A DNA stretch of 64,000 nucleotides from Alphaproteobacteria bacterium (lineage in GTDB: Bacteria > Pseudomonadota > Alphaproteobacteria > Paracaedibacterales > CAITNM01): positions 1 to 64,000 of the forward strand of contig JAJTEE010000004.1 in the NCBI GenBank assembly GCA_021298215.1. Direction: 5' to 3'. The notes beneath the pieces are model-generated. The model did not search any database, had not been told where the DNA came from, and saw only the letters and a program-made list of their open reading frames with translations. Shown piece after piece: positions 9,511-18,866 of the stretch. The position numbers and the translations under genes are program-made. How positions within the stretch are numbered: the stretch's first letter is position 1; each line of letters begins with the position of its first letter.

Positions 9511-9721
9511 AATAAACCTCAAAAATTTGAAGAAACAATTTTAATTTTTAAAAATAGGCGAATAAGAAAAGATACATCGACGGGCTAGCCGCCAATATTG
9601 TTAGAAATGCTAATGATGGCCCTAAACGTATAAACCAACATTTCCCTTTTGCACTTACGATATTTCTTAATTTTTATTGTACAAGATATTAAGATTTAAT
9701 CAATATTGTTTGGAAATTTTC

Positions 9722-10090
9722 TTAAGTCATTTTTCGTTTTGCTTTTTCCCAAAACGCTAATTTTTCTCTGCGCGTAAGACTTTTAAAATGATGCATTTCT
9801 TCTTCTTTAATCACGTCGCATAATGCCTTAAAGCGCTTCTCAAATTTTTCCCCAGCTTTTTCTATTATTTCATTGGCATCAAAACCACAAAAATAAGCAA
9901 GAGTAGCCCAGGCATGCACAACATCACCGAGCTCTTCTTGAAGTGCTCTTGTATTATTTTCCTGCAACTCTTTTTCCACTTCGTCAAGTTCAAGTCGGAT
10001 TTGTCGTATAACCTCTGACGCATCACTCCAATAAAAACCCATCGCTTCCGAAGTTTTATAATCCTCAACGATTTTTTCAATGCTATTCAT
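9722..10090 (-). CDS. MazG-like nucleotide pyrophosphohydrolase
   Basis: Single-domain all-alpha NTP pyrophosphohydrolase of 122 residues, half the size of full-length MazG. The metal-binding pattern ExxE...ExxD is seen as ELDEVE (Glu34, Glu37) and EELGD (Glu53, Asp56), followed by the FEKRF signature. Such proteins hydrolyse dNTPs or NTPs to monophosphates and pyrophosphate, often for nucleotide-pool cleaning. Its ATG directly follows the stop of the DUF2000 gene, implying translational coupling. Confidence 0.88.
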   Translation of the reverse strand: MNSIEKIVEDYKTSEAMGFYWSDASEVIRQIRLELDEVEKELQENNTRALQEELGDVVHAWATLAYFCGFDANEIIEKAGEKFEKRFKALCDVIKEEEMHHFKSLTRREKLAFWEKAKRKMT

Positions 10091-10507
10091 TTAATCTTTC
10101 CACAAGGAAAATTTTTTCGTCATCGCATTTAATTCCTCTAACGGACCAAACGCCACGCATCCATAAAAAACAAGTTCTTCATCCGTAAATTTTGCTGTTT
10201 TTTCTAACTGCTCAATATACGTTCCACCTGTCATCGTGTTGATAAAGGCACCATGCGCAACCTTATGCTCTCTCATCTGCTGCACAAGTTTTTTAATCTC
10301 GCTGGATTTTCCTCTTAGAATAATAAATGGCATTTGAGAAATATTTGGATACTCTAATCCATTTCTATCTTTATAAATATCCAAATGTAGTCTATCAGAA
10401 CCGACTTTTGCCCCAAGGCCTAAGGTCATATGTGCCAATGCATTCAAAGCCACACCTGAGGGTAGCTCTTTATTTAAAACAGCAACCAATTTATTAGAAA
10501 AAGTCAT
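10091..10507 (-). CDS. DUF2000 family protein
   Basis: 138 residues, resembling DUF2000 proteins, which adopt a peptidyl-tRNA-hydrolase-like fold but have no established role. Seen: MTFSNKLVAVLNKELPSGVALNALAH at the N-terminus (only the pattern matters: a strand, then a GVALNA turn), MPFIILRG, and FINTMTGGTY. The ATG at 10507 has AAGGA 5 nt upstream and is preferred to a start nine codons earlier. The TAA stop is followed at once by the mazG-like ATG. Confidence 0.75.
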   Translation of the reverse strand: MTFSNKLVAVLNKELPSGVALNALAHMTLGLGAKVGSDRLHLDIYKDRNGLEYPNISQMPFIILRGKSSEIKKLVQQMREHKVAHGAFINTMTGGTYIEQLEKTAKFTDEELVFYGCVAFGPLEELNAMTKKFSLWKD

Positions 10508-10686
10508 AGGTATCCTTAAAGAAATACTCACCAAATATTAGTAGGTGAAAAAATTAAAGTCTAGAACGCATACCAAAGTATTTCCAAAAACACCTATCGA
10601 CTTCATCAAAATATTGACAACCAGTACTTTTTAAGACAAAGTATGGTTATGTTTAAAAGCTATTTATCTTTTTCTGTTCTGATTCT

Positions 10687-10717
10687 GCGCAGCTAGTGCT
10701 GTGCTTGTGTTTTATTT
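10687..10717 (+). terminator. Terminator-like hairpin in the leader of the second MFS gene
   Basis: GCGCAGC (10687-10693), loop TAGT, GCTGTGC (10698-10704; one G-U pair), then TTGTGTTTTATTT. It lies about 46 bp before the MFS start at 10764, in the 256-bp space between divergent genes. This placement fits an attenuator of the MFS/ATP-synthase message; no antiterminator partner was identified. Confidence 0.4.
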
Positions 10718-10763
10718 CATCCCCCATCACCAATTAGTTTAAACTCAAATACGGGAGCCGTAT

Positions 10764-11972
10764 ATGTTATCTGTATCATCTTATCAAGCTTGGTCCATGT
10801 GGGCAGTAGCCTCATTATTTTATGCCTATCAATACGTGATAAGAGTACTGCCAAATATTCTTATGCCTGAATTATTAACGCACTTTAATACAACCGCAGT
10901 CGAATTTGGACAATTCGCTGGCCTTTACTACATCGGATACACGGCTGCTCATATTCCTCTTGGGATCTGGTTAGATAGAAAAAGTCCACGCATCATCATC
11001 CCTGTTTGTATCCTTTTAACAGTAACGGGTATTTTACCTTTACTTCTCAGCGATACAATTGCTGCAGCGAATATTGGTCGTATCATCATGGGCATTGGCT
11101 CATCAGGGGCAATCCTTGGCGCCTTCAAAGTTATTCGCTTAGGCTTCCCTGAAACACACTTTAATAGAATGCTAGGACTATGTGTCACCGTTGGTCTAAT
11201 TGGCGCGATATATGGTGGTGAACCCGTAAAATTACTTTTTGAGGTCATGCACTGGCAAACAATTTTAGTATATTTCTGCTGGATTGGCTGCGCACTAGCC
11301 GTATTTGCTTATTTGATTATCCCTAAGCAACATAAACCCATTGTTGTTAGCCACCATGCTTTTGAAGATATTAAGCAAGTCTTTAAAAACAAAAATGTGC
11401 TCATCGTTTGCTTATGCGCTGGCCTAATGGTTGGTCCATTAGAAGGGTTTGCTGACGTATGGGGCGCAGGATTCATTCAAAGTGTGTACAACATTCCATC
11501 AGCACGAGCAGCAGGTATAACATCTCTTATGTTTTTAGGAATGTTATTTGGATCCCCAGGAGTGACATATATTGCCGACAGATTAAAAGCACATTTAAAA
11601 ATCATTATTGGTTGCGCAGTATTTATGGGTATTGTTTTCACCGTAATGCTTCTTGGCTACGGCTCTGCTAAAACACTTTCTATTTTATTCACAGCCGTAG
11701 GCATCTGCTGTGCTTATCAAATTATTGCCATCTACATGGCAAGCACCTATGTACGTGAGCGCCTCGTAGGACTTACAACAGCTGTTGCCAATATGATCAT
11801 CATGACCTTTGGATATTTCTTCCACAGTACGATTGGCATCATGATGGGTAGTCAGCATTCAGGAAACAACTTTAGTCACGAGCAATATCAATATGGACTA
11901 AGCGTGATTCCAATTTGCTTATTCATAGCAGCAGTTGGCTTCATTATTCAGCTACGAAAAACAAAAAAATAG
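10764..11972 (+). CDS. MFS transporter, Pht-like, paralogue 2
   Basis: 402-residue, 12-helix carrier clearly paralogous to the gene at 8275-9510: the two share the block VGL(L/I)GAIYGG(K/E)PV, the block LMVGPLEGFADVWG, and FFHSTIG near the last helices. Helix 1 has YQYVIRVLPNILMP. The substrate is unknown; a nutrient taken from a host is plausible given the resemblance to Pht carriers. The GGGAG ribosome site before ATG 10764 is good. The stop lies only 4 bp before atpI, so transcription may continue into the ATP synthase genes. Confidence 0.88.
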   Translation: MLSVSSYQAWSMWAVASLFYAYQYVIRVLPNILMPELLTHFNTTAVEFGQFAGLYYIGYTAAHIPLGIWLDRKSPRIIIPVCILLTVTGILPLLLSDTIAAANIGRIIMGIGSSGAILGAFKVIRLGFPETHFNRMLGLCVTVGLIGAIYGGEPVKLLFEVMHWQTILVYFCWIGCALAVFAYLIIPKQHKPIVVSHHAFEDIKQVFKNKNVLIVCLCAGLMVGPLEGFADVWGAGFIQSVYNIPSARAAGITSLMFLGMLFGSPGVTYIADRLKAHLKIIIGCAVFMGIVFTVMLLGYGSAKTLSILFTAVGICCAYQIIAIYMASTYVRERLVGLTTAVANMIIMTFGYFFHSTIGIMMGSQHSGNNFSHEQYQYGLSVIPICLFIAAVGFIIQLRKTKK

Positions 11973-11976
11973 TATT

Positions 11977-12183
11977 ATGTCTTTTGGAAGTTTTCTCGCT
12001 GCATCACTTGCTCTATGTATAACCTTCATATCGCGCATCGCTTTTTGCACGTTAATAGGATATTATATAGATAAGTTTCTGGGCACGTCTCCATGGGTTA
12101 TGATCTTTTTCATAGGTCTTGGAGCGTACTTAGGTTGGATTGCACTAATAAAAGTACGTATTCCGAAGGACCCAAATGATTGA
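11977..12183 (+). CDS. atpI: ATP synthase protein I (AtpI/AtpZ type)
   Basis: 68-residue membrane protein with two hydrophobic helices, beginning MSFGSFLAASLAL and carrying IGYYIDKFLGTSPW and FFIGLGAYLGW, as in the AtpI/AtpZ assembly proteins that precede atpB in alphaproteobacteria. They assist c-ring assembly or ion supply. The ATG at 11977 is the first after the MFS stop; the 3' end overlaps atpB by 8 bp. A short and diverged family, but position and topology support the call. Confidence 0.82.
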   Translation: MSFGSFLAASLALCITFISRIAFCTLIGYYIDKFLGTSPWVMIFFIGLGAYLGWIALIKVRIPKDPND

Positions 12184-12913
12184 TCCTTTACATCAATTTC
12201 AAATTACAAAAATTATCCCTATATTCATTGGTGCATGGGATATCTCCTACACCAATTCAGCGCTGTGGATGACAATCGGCTTGATATGCGTCAGCTTGTT
12301 TTTTTATTTTTCTCTAAAAAAAGAAGCGATTGTTCCCAACCGTTTACAGGCTTGTGCGGAATTATTTTTCTCTTTTATATCAAACATGGTCAAAACCTAT
12401 ATTGGCAAAGAAGGAATTGTTTTCTTTCCGTTTATTTTTACTCTTTTTTGGTTTATCTTAATGGGAAACTTGCTAGGACTCATTCCTTATAGTTTTACCT
12501 ACACAAGTCATATAGCTGTCACCTTCACTTTAGCGATCATCGCTTTTGTAGCAGCAAATATTGCTGGCTTTAAAAAACATGGCTTAAAAATGTTTCACCT
12601 ACTTCTCCCTAATGGGATACCTATATTTCTTGCACCTTTAATGATCATTATTGAGCTTATATCTTATCTGGCGCGCCCTTTCAGTTTAAGTATTCGTTTA
12701 TTTGCAAATATGATGGCAGGTCATTTAATCTTAAAATTATTTGCAAGCTTTACAGCCATGCTTGCTGAGTCTTCTCTTGCAGTTCTAGGGGTGATTCCTT
12801 TATTATTAAACATCGGAGTCACTGGATTAGAATTTCTGGTAGCGATATTGCAAACTTATGTATTTACATTACTTACGTGTTTGTATATCAATGACGCAAT
12901 TAACTTACATTAA
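12176..12913 (+). CDS. atpB: ATP synthase F0 subunit a
   Basis: Membrane stator subunit forming the proton half-channels. 245 residues with five to six helices. The essential arginine lies in FSLSIRLFANMMAGHL, and the final helix in GLEFLVAILQTYVFTLL carries the conserved E...Q pattern. GAAGGA precedes ATG 12176, inside the atpI 3' end. The F1 genes are not in this window, which matches the split F0/F1 arrangement common in alphaproteobacteria. Confidence 0.97.
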   Translation: MIDPLHQFQITKIIPIFIGAWDISYTNSALWMTIGLICVSLFFYFSLKKEAIVPNRLQACAELFFSFISNMVKTYIGKEGIVFFPFIFTLFWFILMGNLLGLIPYSFTYTSHIAVTFTLAIIAFVAANIAGFKKHGLKMFHLLLPNGIPIFLAPLMIIIELISYLARPFSLSIRLFANMMAGHLILKLFASFTAMLAESSLAVLGVIPLLLNIGVTGLEFLVAILQTYVFTLLTCLYINDAINLH

Positions 12914-12931
12914 AAATTCAAGGAGAAAAAA

Positions 12932-13159
12932 ATGGACGTCGCTGCAGCAAAAATGATTGGCGCAGGTTTAGCAATAACGGCTGGCTTAGGAGCAGGCATA
13001 GGCCTCGGAAATATTTTCAATGGATTAGTGACAGGGATTGCACGTAACCCAGAAGCAAAAGATGAAATTTTTAGAGCAGGCTTAATTGGCGCCGCATTAA
13101 CAGAAGCAATTATGCTTTTCGCTTTGGGTACTGCTATGACGATGCTTTTCGCTTTCTAA
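12932..13159 (+). CDS. atpE: ATP synthase F0 subunit c
   Basis: Proteolipid that forms the rotating ring. 75 residues, two helices joined by the polar loop ARNPEAKDE. The glycine-rich first helix (GAGLAITAGLGAGIGLG) packs the ring, and the proton-carrying glutamate is in GAALTEAIMLF. AAGGAG stands upstream of ATG 12932. No sodium-binding signature was noticed, so a proton-driven ring is likely. Confidence 0.97.
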   Translation: MDVAAAKMIGAGLAITAGLGAGIGLGNIFNGLVTGIARNPEAKDEIFRAGLIGAALTEAIMLFALGTAMTMLFAF

Positions 13160-13163
13160 TAAA

Positions 13164-13607
13164 ATGCCTCAACTTGATATAAGCACATATACCCCTCAAA
13201 TTTTCTGGCTGATCATTATTTTTTCAGTAATGTTTGGGGTATTCCTTGGACTTATATTGCCTAAATTATCAAGAATTTTTCAAAAGCGTTTTGACACATT
13301 ATCCCATGCTGATCAACAAATTGAAAAATTAAATGAAGCAACTTTACAATTGCAAAAAACATACGAAGAACAGCGAGAAACTGCCATACGAGAATCGCAA
13401 CTTTATATTGATGAAACCTTATCATCTGTGCGTGATGCCTATGAAAGCAAATTGCAAAGTTTAGAAAAAGAGATTCAACAAGAACTACAATATCTTCAAC
13501 ACACACATCACCAACAACAAAGTGATTTCACCGATACCTATAAAGAAATTATTGACGAAGCCGTTTCTAAGCTTTTAGAAAAATTAGGTGCAAAACGTGA
13601 GTCCTAA
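13164..13607 (+). CDS. atpG: ATP synthase F0 subunit b'
   Basis: Peripheral-stalk subunit, 147 residues: an N-terminal membrane anchor (FWLIIIFSVMFGVFLGLI) preceded by PQLDISTYTPQ, typical of b', then a long charged coiled coil rich in Glu, Gln and Lys. It begins 4 bp after the c-subunit stop and overlaps the b gene. Two different b-type subunits are the norm in alphaproteobacteria and photosynthetic bacteria. The symbol for b' varies between annotations (atpF', atpG, atpX). Confidence 0.93.
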   Translation: MPQLDISTYTPQIFWLIIIFSVMFGVFLGLILPKLSRIFQKRFDTLSHADQQIEKLNEATLQLQKTYEEQRETAIRESQLYIDETLSSVRDAYESKLQSLEKEIQQELQYLQHTHHQQQSDFTDTYKEIIDEAVSKLLEKLGAKRES

Positions 13608-14052
13608 TTTTTTTATTCTTATCAGTTGTAGTGCATTTGTTTTCATCTTTGTAAAAAAAATCTGGCCTAGCCTTTTAGAACAATTGGATTTACATATAAA
13701 ATCTATTCAAGATGAACTCTCAGAAAAAGAAAAACGCGTTACGGAATATGAAAAATTAAAATTTTTATATCAAGAACGCTTACAACATCTGCACCAAGAA
13801 ATAGCTGGGCAAAAACGTATAACCGAAGAGAAGTTAAACTTCTTAAAAAGCAAATTAATAGCTGAGCTAGATCTGCAATATGAGCATCGTCAAAAAAGTT
13901 TTCAAAAGACAGTGCAGCGTCTGCAATTACAACAACGTAAATCTTTGCAAAACAGATGTGTTGAAGGAATTTTATATCGTATTGATGAAGAAATTAAAAA
14001 AAACCCCTCCTTTAATGATCAATATATGGTATCACTACTTAAAGTAATCTAG
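13597..14052 (+). CDS. atpF: ATP synthase F0 subunit b
   Basis: Second peripheral-stalk subunit, about 151 residues: short hydrophobic anchor (FFILISCSAFVFIFV), then KKIWPSLLEQLD and a continuous coiled coil. The start is probably GTG at 13597, because AGGTG (13586-13590) lies 6 nt upstream; another GTG at 13588 is in frame but overlaps that site. It overlaps the 3' end of the b' gene by 11 bp. Last F0 gene; murF follows after 26 bp. Confidence 0.92.
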   Translation: MSPNFFILISCSAFVFIFVKKIWPSLLEQLDLHIKSIQDELSEKEKRVTEYEKLKFLYQERLQHLHQEIAGQKRITEEKLNFLKSKLIAELDLQYEHRQKSFQKTVQRLQLQQRKSLQNRCVEGILYRIDEEIKKNPSFNDQYMVSLLKVI

Positions 14053-14078
14053 ATAAAAGAAGTAACGAATTCTTACTC

Positions 14079-15485
14079 ATGGCTCGTTGGAATAATGAAT
14101 CTTTAAAGAATGCGCTAAAACTTGAAATTCCTTTTTCTTGTAATACGCATACTTTATGCATCGACAGCCGCCAACTGCAACAAGGGGATATGTTCATTGC
14201 TATTCCTGGAAAGCAAGATGGTCATGATTTCGTTCGCCAAGCACTCGATAATGGAGCTTCTTGCGCTATCGTAGAGCGCGCACCTATTAATACTACCCAG
14301 CAAGACAAACTCATTTACGTAAAAAGTTCGCAACAAGCTTTGAATGATTTAGGGCAGTATAGCCGATCACAAGCAAAAATTTTAAAGGCCATTGCTGTTA
14401 CAGGAAGCGTCGGGAAAACAACAACTAAAGAAATGTTGCGTTCCGTATTACATCATTTCGGCTCCACCATTTACTCTAGAGCAAGCTACAACAACCATTT
14501 AGGTGTGCCTTTAAGCCTAGCTATGTTGCATCCTGATAGCGTCTTTGGAGTGTTTGAAGTTGGCATGAATCATAAGGGGGAAATTTTACCCCTTGCACAG
14601 ATGATCAAGCCTGATATTGCCATTATTACAACCGTTGCCCCCTCACATATAGGCAATATGGGCGGCTCACTTGAAGAAATTGCAGATGAAAAATCTAGCA
14701 TATTTGCCGCTCTTAATAATAATGGAACAGCCTTGTTGCATGGTGACCATCCCCTGTTTGAACGCATGAAAAAAAATGCTCAAAATTATGGTGTAAAGAA
14801 TATATTTACAGCAGGTCGATCTGCCGGATCTGACGCACGTTTATTACATTGTCAGCCAATTTTCCATGGAAAAAACTCTCTACTTACAGCGGAAATATTT
14901 GGAAAAATTGTTGCTTACCCCCTACAATTTCCTGGCGAGCATTATGCGTTTGATAGCTTATATGCTTTACTTTGCGGTGAAATACTAGGCTTAGACTTAG
15001 GATTGATTATGCAACATCTTGCAAAAGTCCAGCCCGTAGTAGGTCGAGGCCAAATGATAAACTTACAATTAGAAAATGGTAAAACCATTTTTGTTTTCGA
15101 TGATGCGTATAATGCTAATCCAACGTCTATGGCTGCCGGCCTAAAATCATTTTGCACAATGAATCACGATGGAAGAAAAATTGCCATCATTGGCCAAATG
15201 GGTGAACTAGGAGAAAATAGTGAGACGTATCACATAGAAATGGCAAAGCTTATCAACACACTTAATTTCGATTGCGTTCATGTCATCGGTCCTCAAGCAA
15301 AATGTCTTTTTGAAACACTTCAAAAGGAAAAACGTGGCTTATGGTTTGAAAAAGTTGATGACTTCAAAGAAGAATTTATTAGTACTCTTTCAGGAGGCGA
15401 GAGTATCTTTTTGAAAGGATCTTTGTCTCAACGTCTCCAAGAAGTTGTTACTCTACTAAAAACACAACTTAAAGCAGTCGCATAA
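14079..15485 (+). CDS. murF: UDP-MurNAc-tripeptide--D-Ala-D-Ala ligase
   Basis: Adds D-Ala-D-Ala to UDP-MurNAc-tripeptide in the last cytoplasmic step of peptidoglycan precursor synthesis. 468 residues: N-terminal Mur domain with CIDSRQLQQGDMFIAI, P-loop TGSVGKTTTKEML (about 108-120), ASYNNHLGVPLSL, and VFDDAYNANPTSM in the C-terminal part. The family and length fit MurF rather than MurE. It lies 26 bp after atpF and not in a division/cell-wall cluster. Together with alr and lptD, it indicates the cell keeps a wall and outer membrane. Confidence 0.94.
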   Translation: MARWNNESLKNALKLEIPFSCNTHTLCIDSRQLQQGDMFIAIPGKQDGHDFVRQALDNGASCAIVERAPINTTQQDKLIYVKSSQQALNDLGQYSRSQAKILKAIAVTGSVGKTTTKEMLRSVLHHFGSTIYSRASYNNHLGVPLSLAMLHPDSVFGVFEVGMNHKGEILPLAQMIKPDIAIITTVAPSHIGNMGGSLEEIADEKSSIFAALNNNGTALLHGDHPLFERMKKNAQNYGVKNIFTAGRSAGSDARLLHCQPIFHGKNSLLTAEIFGKIVAYPLQFPGEHYAFDSLYALLCGEILGLDLGLIMQHLAKVQPVVGRGQMINLQLENGKTIFVFDDAYNANPTSMAAGLKSFCTMNHDGRKIAIIGQMGELGENSETYHIEMAKLINTLNFDCVHVIGPQAKCLFETLQKEKRGLWFEKVDDFKEEFISTLSGGESIFLKGSLSQRLQEVVTLLKTQLKAVA

Positions 15486-15561
15486 TTTTATCTTTTTAAC
15501 ACTTGAATTTTTTTAAACATTTAGGCTCTAATGAACGTTAATATCGTAAAAATATTACTCT

Positions 15562-16944
15562 ATGAGCTTAACCTTTATCGATCTTTTTATTCTCGTTTTA
15601 TATGTTGCTGCAATTATTTCAATCGGGTGGATATCTGCAAAAAAAGTAAAAAACCTTGATGATTTCGCAACTGGCGGACGTCAATATACAAGTTTTTTCA
15701 TAACTGCTACTCTTTCTTCTTCCTTCATTGGCGGTGGATTCACAACAGGCCTTGCCGAAAAAGTATATAGCCTAGGACTAATTTATGTCATTGCACTTTG
15801 GGGATTCAGCCTAAAGGAAATTCTTGTTGCAAAATATATTGCCCCCCAAATGGTGAAGTTCCCAACAGCTTATTCAGTAGGTGACATCATGGGGCAGCTC
15901 TATGGAAAAAGGTCAAAAATCTTTACAGGTATCTCCGCATTTTTGGTGTGCGCCGGAATTTTAGGCGCACAATTAATGGCATTTGGTCACATCTGCAATG
16001 TGCTTTTAGGAATTTCTTCACAACTAGGTGCCATTATATGCGCCCTAATTGTCATGGCCTATTCAGGCTCTGGTGGTATGCGTGCAGTTGTTGCAAATGA
16101 CACACTACATTTTTGTGTACTCATGGTTTCATTACCTTTGGTATTTTATTTTGGCACCGAAGCTATTGGTGGCATTGATAAACTCTACTTTTATAGTTCT
16201 GCAAATTTTTCAAATAATATTCCTTATTCATCAATAGCTCTTGTCTTTTTAAGCTTTTTCTTTGGAGAAACTCTAGTTCCTCCTTATGTGCAGAGGCTTC
16301 TAATAGGAAAAACCGTACAACATACAATTAAAGGGAATTTAGCAAGTGGTATGCTTTCCGTACCATTTTTCTTTATGATTGGATTAATTGGTATTATCGC
16401 TATAGCAATGAATCCAAAACTCAACCCCAACCTTGCTCTGCCATATGTTGTACTTGAAGCAATGCCTATAGGTCTAAAGGGCCTTGCAATTGCAGGAATG
16501 ATGGCGATTATTTTATCATCCGCTGATTCCTTCTTAAATGCAGCATCCGTATCGATCACACACGACGTCTTAACACCCATTCTTCCACGCTTAACCGAAC
16601 CGCAAAAATTGCTTATTTCAAAATACTCTACCTATTTTGTTGCCATCTCAGGCCTCCTCTTCACTCTATCGCTCGAAAGCGCGATTGATATCCTACTTGA
16701 GGCATACATGTTTTGGACTCCTGTCGTCCTCGTTCCTTTCGTTGCCGGAGTCATGGGGATCAATCGGCCCAAAAAGGCATTCTTATACAGCGCCTCTGCA
16801 GGTATTGCTGTTGTAGCCTTAATCCGCTTTCTTTCCTTAAAGCATTCTGCGTATTTTGAGGTAAGTATTTGGGGAATTTTAGCAAACCTTATCGTCTTTT
16901 TTGGATATCGAGAAATTCCAAATACCGCAAGAAAAGTTGTATAA
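15562..16944 (+). CDS. Sodium/solute symporter (SSS family)
   Basis: 460-residue membrane protein with about 13 helices and the sodium:solute symporter pattern: FATGGRQYTSFFITATLSSS, GGGFTTG, and GMMAIILSSADSFLNAASVSITHD, the sodium-site helix of this family. Relatives carry proline, pantothenate, sugars or other organic solutes; the substrate cannot be read from the sequence. It is a single gene between murF and hslV. Confidence 0.88.
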   Translation: MSLTFIDLFILVLYVAAIISIGWISAKKVKNLDDFATGGRQYTSFFITATLSSSFIGGGFTTGLAEKVYSLGLIYVIALWGFSLKEILVAKYIAPQMVKFPTAYSVGDIMGQLYGKRSKIFTGISAFLVCAGILGAQLMAFGHICNVLLGISSQLGAIICALIVMAYSGSGGMRAVVANDTLHFCVLMVSLPLVFYFGTEAIGGIDKLYFYSSANFSNNIPYSSIALVFLSFFFGETLVPPYVQRLLIGKTVQHTIKGNLASGMLSVPFFFMIGLIGIIAIAMNPKLNPNLALPYVVLEAMPIGLKGLAIAGMMAIILSSADSFLNAASVSITHDVLTPILPRLTEPQKLLISKYSTYFVAISGLLFTLSLESAIDILLEAYMFWTPVVLVPFVAGVMGINRPKKAFLYSASAGIAVVALIRFLSLKHSAYFEVSIWGILANLIVFFGYREIPNTARKVV

Positions 16945-17001
16945 ATAAATTAATGATTATGGTACCTTAGCCTTAATTTAAAGGCGGAGCTTTGTAAATA
17001 T

Positions 17002-17559
17002 ATGCTTGCACATAATCAGCAAACAATTTATGGAACAACAATTGTTGCAATCAGAGAAGGCAATAAAGTTGTTATGGCAGGTGATGGGCAAGTCACGCTT
17101 GGCGTCCAAGTCATGAAAGGCAAAGCAAAAAAAATTCGCCGTATTGGCAATGGGAAAGTTTTAGCAGGATTTGCAGGTGCTACCGCCGATGCTTTTGCAC
17201 TTCTTGAACGCCTGGAAGCAAAGCTTGATCAATACCCTTCTCAGTTAGCTCGTGCTTGCGTTGAAATGGCAAAAGATTGGCGCACCGATAAATATCTACG
17301 CCGCCTAGAAGCAATGATGATTGTGGCAGACACACAAAAAACATTTCTAATGAGTGGTAATGGTGATGTCATAGAGCCAGATGAAGATGTTATTTCTATT
17401 GGCTCAGGAGGGGGTTTTGCCCTTGCTGCTGCAAGAGGAATGTTGAGTGTATCCGATAAAAAAAGAGATATCGAAGACATCGCAAAACGTTCTTTAGAAA
17501 TTGCTGCTGACCTTTGCATTTATACAAACAACCAAATTGTTATAGAAACTCTTAGCTGA
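17002..17559 (+). CDS. hslV: ATP-dependent protease subunit HslV
   Basis: Threonine peptidase of the HslVU (ClpQY) proteasome-like complex. 185 residues; the expected mature N-terminus is Thr12 in YGTTIVAIR after an 11-residue propeptide, followed by [10 protein letters not shown] and ending in [11 protein letters not shown]. The GGCGGAG ribosome site lies before ATG 17002. The stop overlaps the hslU start (TGATG), so the two subunits are translationally coupled. Confidence 0.97.
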   Translation: MLAHNQQTIYGTTIVAIREGNKVVMAGDGQVTLGVQVMKGKAKKIRRIGNGKVLAGFAGATADAFALLERLEAKLDQYPSQLARACVEMAKDWRTDKYLRRLEAMMIVADTQKTFLMSGNGDVIEPDEDVISIGSGGGFALAAARGMLSVSDKKRDIEDIAKRSLEIAADLCIYTNNQIVIETLS

Positions 17560-18866
17560 TGACTGAACTTACACCTAAAGAAATTGTTACCGAATTAGAC
17601 CGTTTTATCGTTGGTCAACATGATGCTAAACGTGCCGTTGCTGTGGCTTTGCGTAATCGTTGGCGTCGCATGCAGTTATCTCCTGAGTTAATCGATGAGG
17701 TGCTGCCAAAAAATATTCTCATGATTGGGCCTACTGGCGTTGGAAAAACAGAAATTGCCAGGCGTTTAGCAAAACTTGCAAATGCTCCATTCATCAAAAT
17801 CGAAGCCACGAAATTCACGGAAATTGGCTATGTGGGCAGAGATGTTGAGCAAATCATCAGAGATCTCATTGAAACAAGTATTCATATTCAACGCGAAAGC
17901 CACCGAATTGAAGTAAAAGAACGAGCTATCATCCTGGCAGAAGAAAGAGTTCTAGATGCACTTGTGGGTTCCACGGCAACCCCAGATACACGCCAAAAAT
18001 TTAGGCGTATGCTACACACCGGCGAATTAGATGAAAAGCTAATAGATATAGAAGTACAAGATACAGCCAGCACACTTCCTACCTTTGATGTGCCAGGGAT
18101 GCCAGGCGCACAAATGGGAATGATTAATCTCAGTGATGTTTTTGGTAAAGCATTTAGCAGCAAAACAAAAACACGTAATGTCTCCGTAAAAGAAGCTCAG
18201 AAAATACTGATTGAAGAAGAAGCCGACAAATTACTTGATCAAGAAAAAATTATTTCTAATGCCATCAAACATGTTGAACAAAATGGTATCGTTTTTCTTG
18301 ATGAAATTGATAAAATTTGTGCACGTTCTGAACATCGCGGTGGCGACGTTAGCCGGGAAGGTGTTCAACGTGATTTACTACCTCTAATTGAAGGTACAAC
18401 TGTATCCACAAAATATGGCCCCGTTAAAACCGATCATATTTTGTTTATCACAAGCGGCGCTTTTCACGTATCTAAACCATCTGATTTACTGCCAGAATTA
18501 CAAGGGCGCTTACCTATACGCGTAGAACTGAAAGCTCTAAGTAAAGATGATTTTGTCCGTATTCTTACCGAACCGGAAGCAAATCTTATTCTGCAATCGG
18601 TTGAAATGCTAAAGACAGAAAACGTAAAATTAGATTTTAAAAAAGAAGCCATTCAAGCTATTGCCGAATTAGCAGCAAAAATTAACGAAGAAGTTGAAAA
18701 TATTGGGGCGCGCAGGCTACATACCATTTTAGAAAAACTTCTAGAAGAAATTAGCTTCACAGGCCCTGACCGTGCCGGCGAAACATTCGTGATCACAAAA
18801 AAATACGTAGAAGAAAAAGTTTCAGCCCTTGCGATGAATCAAGATCTATCGAAGTTCATTCTGTAG
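17559..18866 (+). CDS. hslU: HslU ATPase subunit
   Basis: AAA+ unfoldase partner of HslV, 435 residues. Seen: Walker A GPTGVGKT at 57-64, pore loop GYVGRD, an inserted I-domain (roughly 105-230), Walker B FLDEIDKI, and the sensor region [10 protein letters not shown]. Its last 28 bp overlap the 3' end of the convergent ankyrin-like gene. Confidence 0.97.
   Translation: MTELTPKEIVTELDRFIVGQHDAKRAVAVALRNRWRRMQLSPELIDEVLPKNILMIGPTGVGKTEIARRLAKLANAPFIKIEATKFTEIGYVGRDVEQIIRDLIETSIHIQRESHRIEVKERAIILAEERVLDALVGSTATPDTRQKFRRMLHTGELDEKLIDIEVQDTASTLPTFDVPGMPGAQMGMINLSDVFGKAFSSKTKTRNVSVKEAQKILIEEEADKLLDQEKIISNAIKHVEQNGIVFLDEIDKICARSEHRGGDVSREGVQRDLLPLIEGTTVSTKYGPVKTDHILFITSGAFHVSKPSDLLPELQGRLPIRVELKALSKDDFVRILTEPEANLILQSVEMLKTENVKLDFKKEAIQAIAELAAKINEEVENIGARRLHTILEKLLEEISFTGPDRAGETFVITKKYVEEKVSALAMNQDLSKFIL

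Noticed and set aside
9548-9670. Stop-free minus-strand frame of about 40 codons with a membrane-like peptide (LGPSLAFLTILAASPSMYLF) in the gap before the MFS gene.
   Set aside because: It has no standard start codon or ribosome site; at most a decayed gene remnant or chance.
10614-10647. TTGACA at 10614 as a promoter for the second MFS gene.
   Set aside because: No acceptable -10 at 16-18 bp; the nearest TATGGT is 22 bp away.
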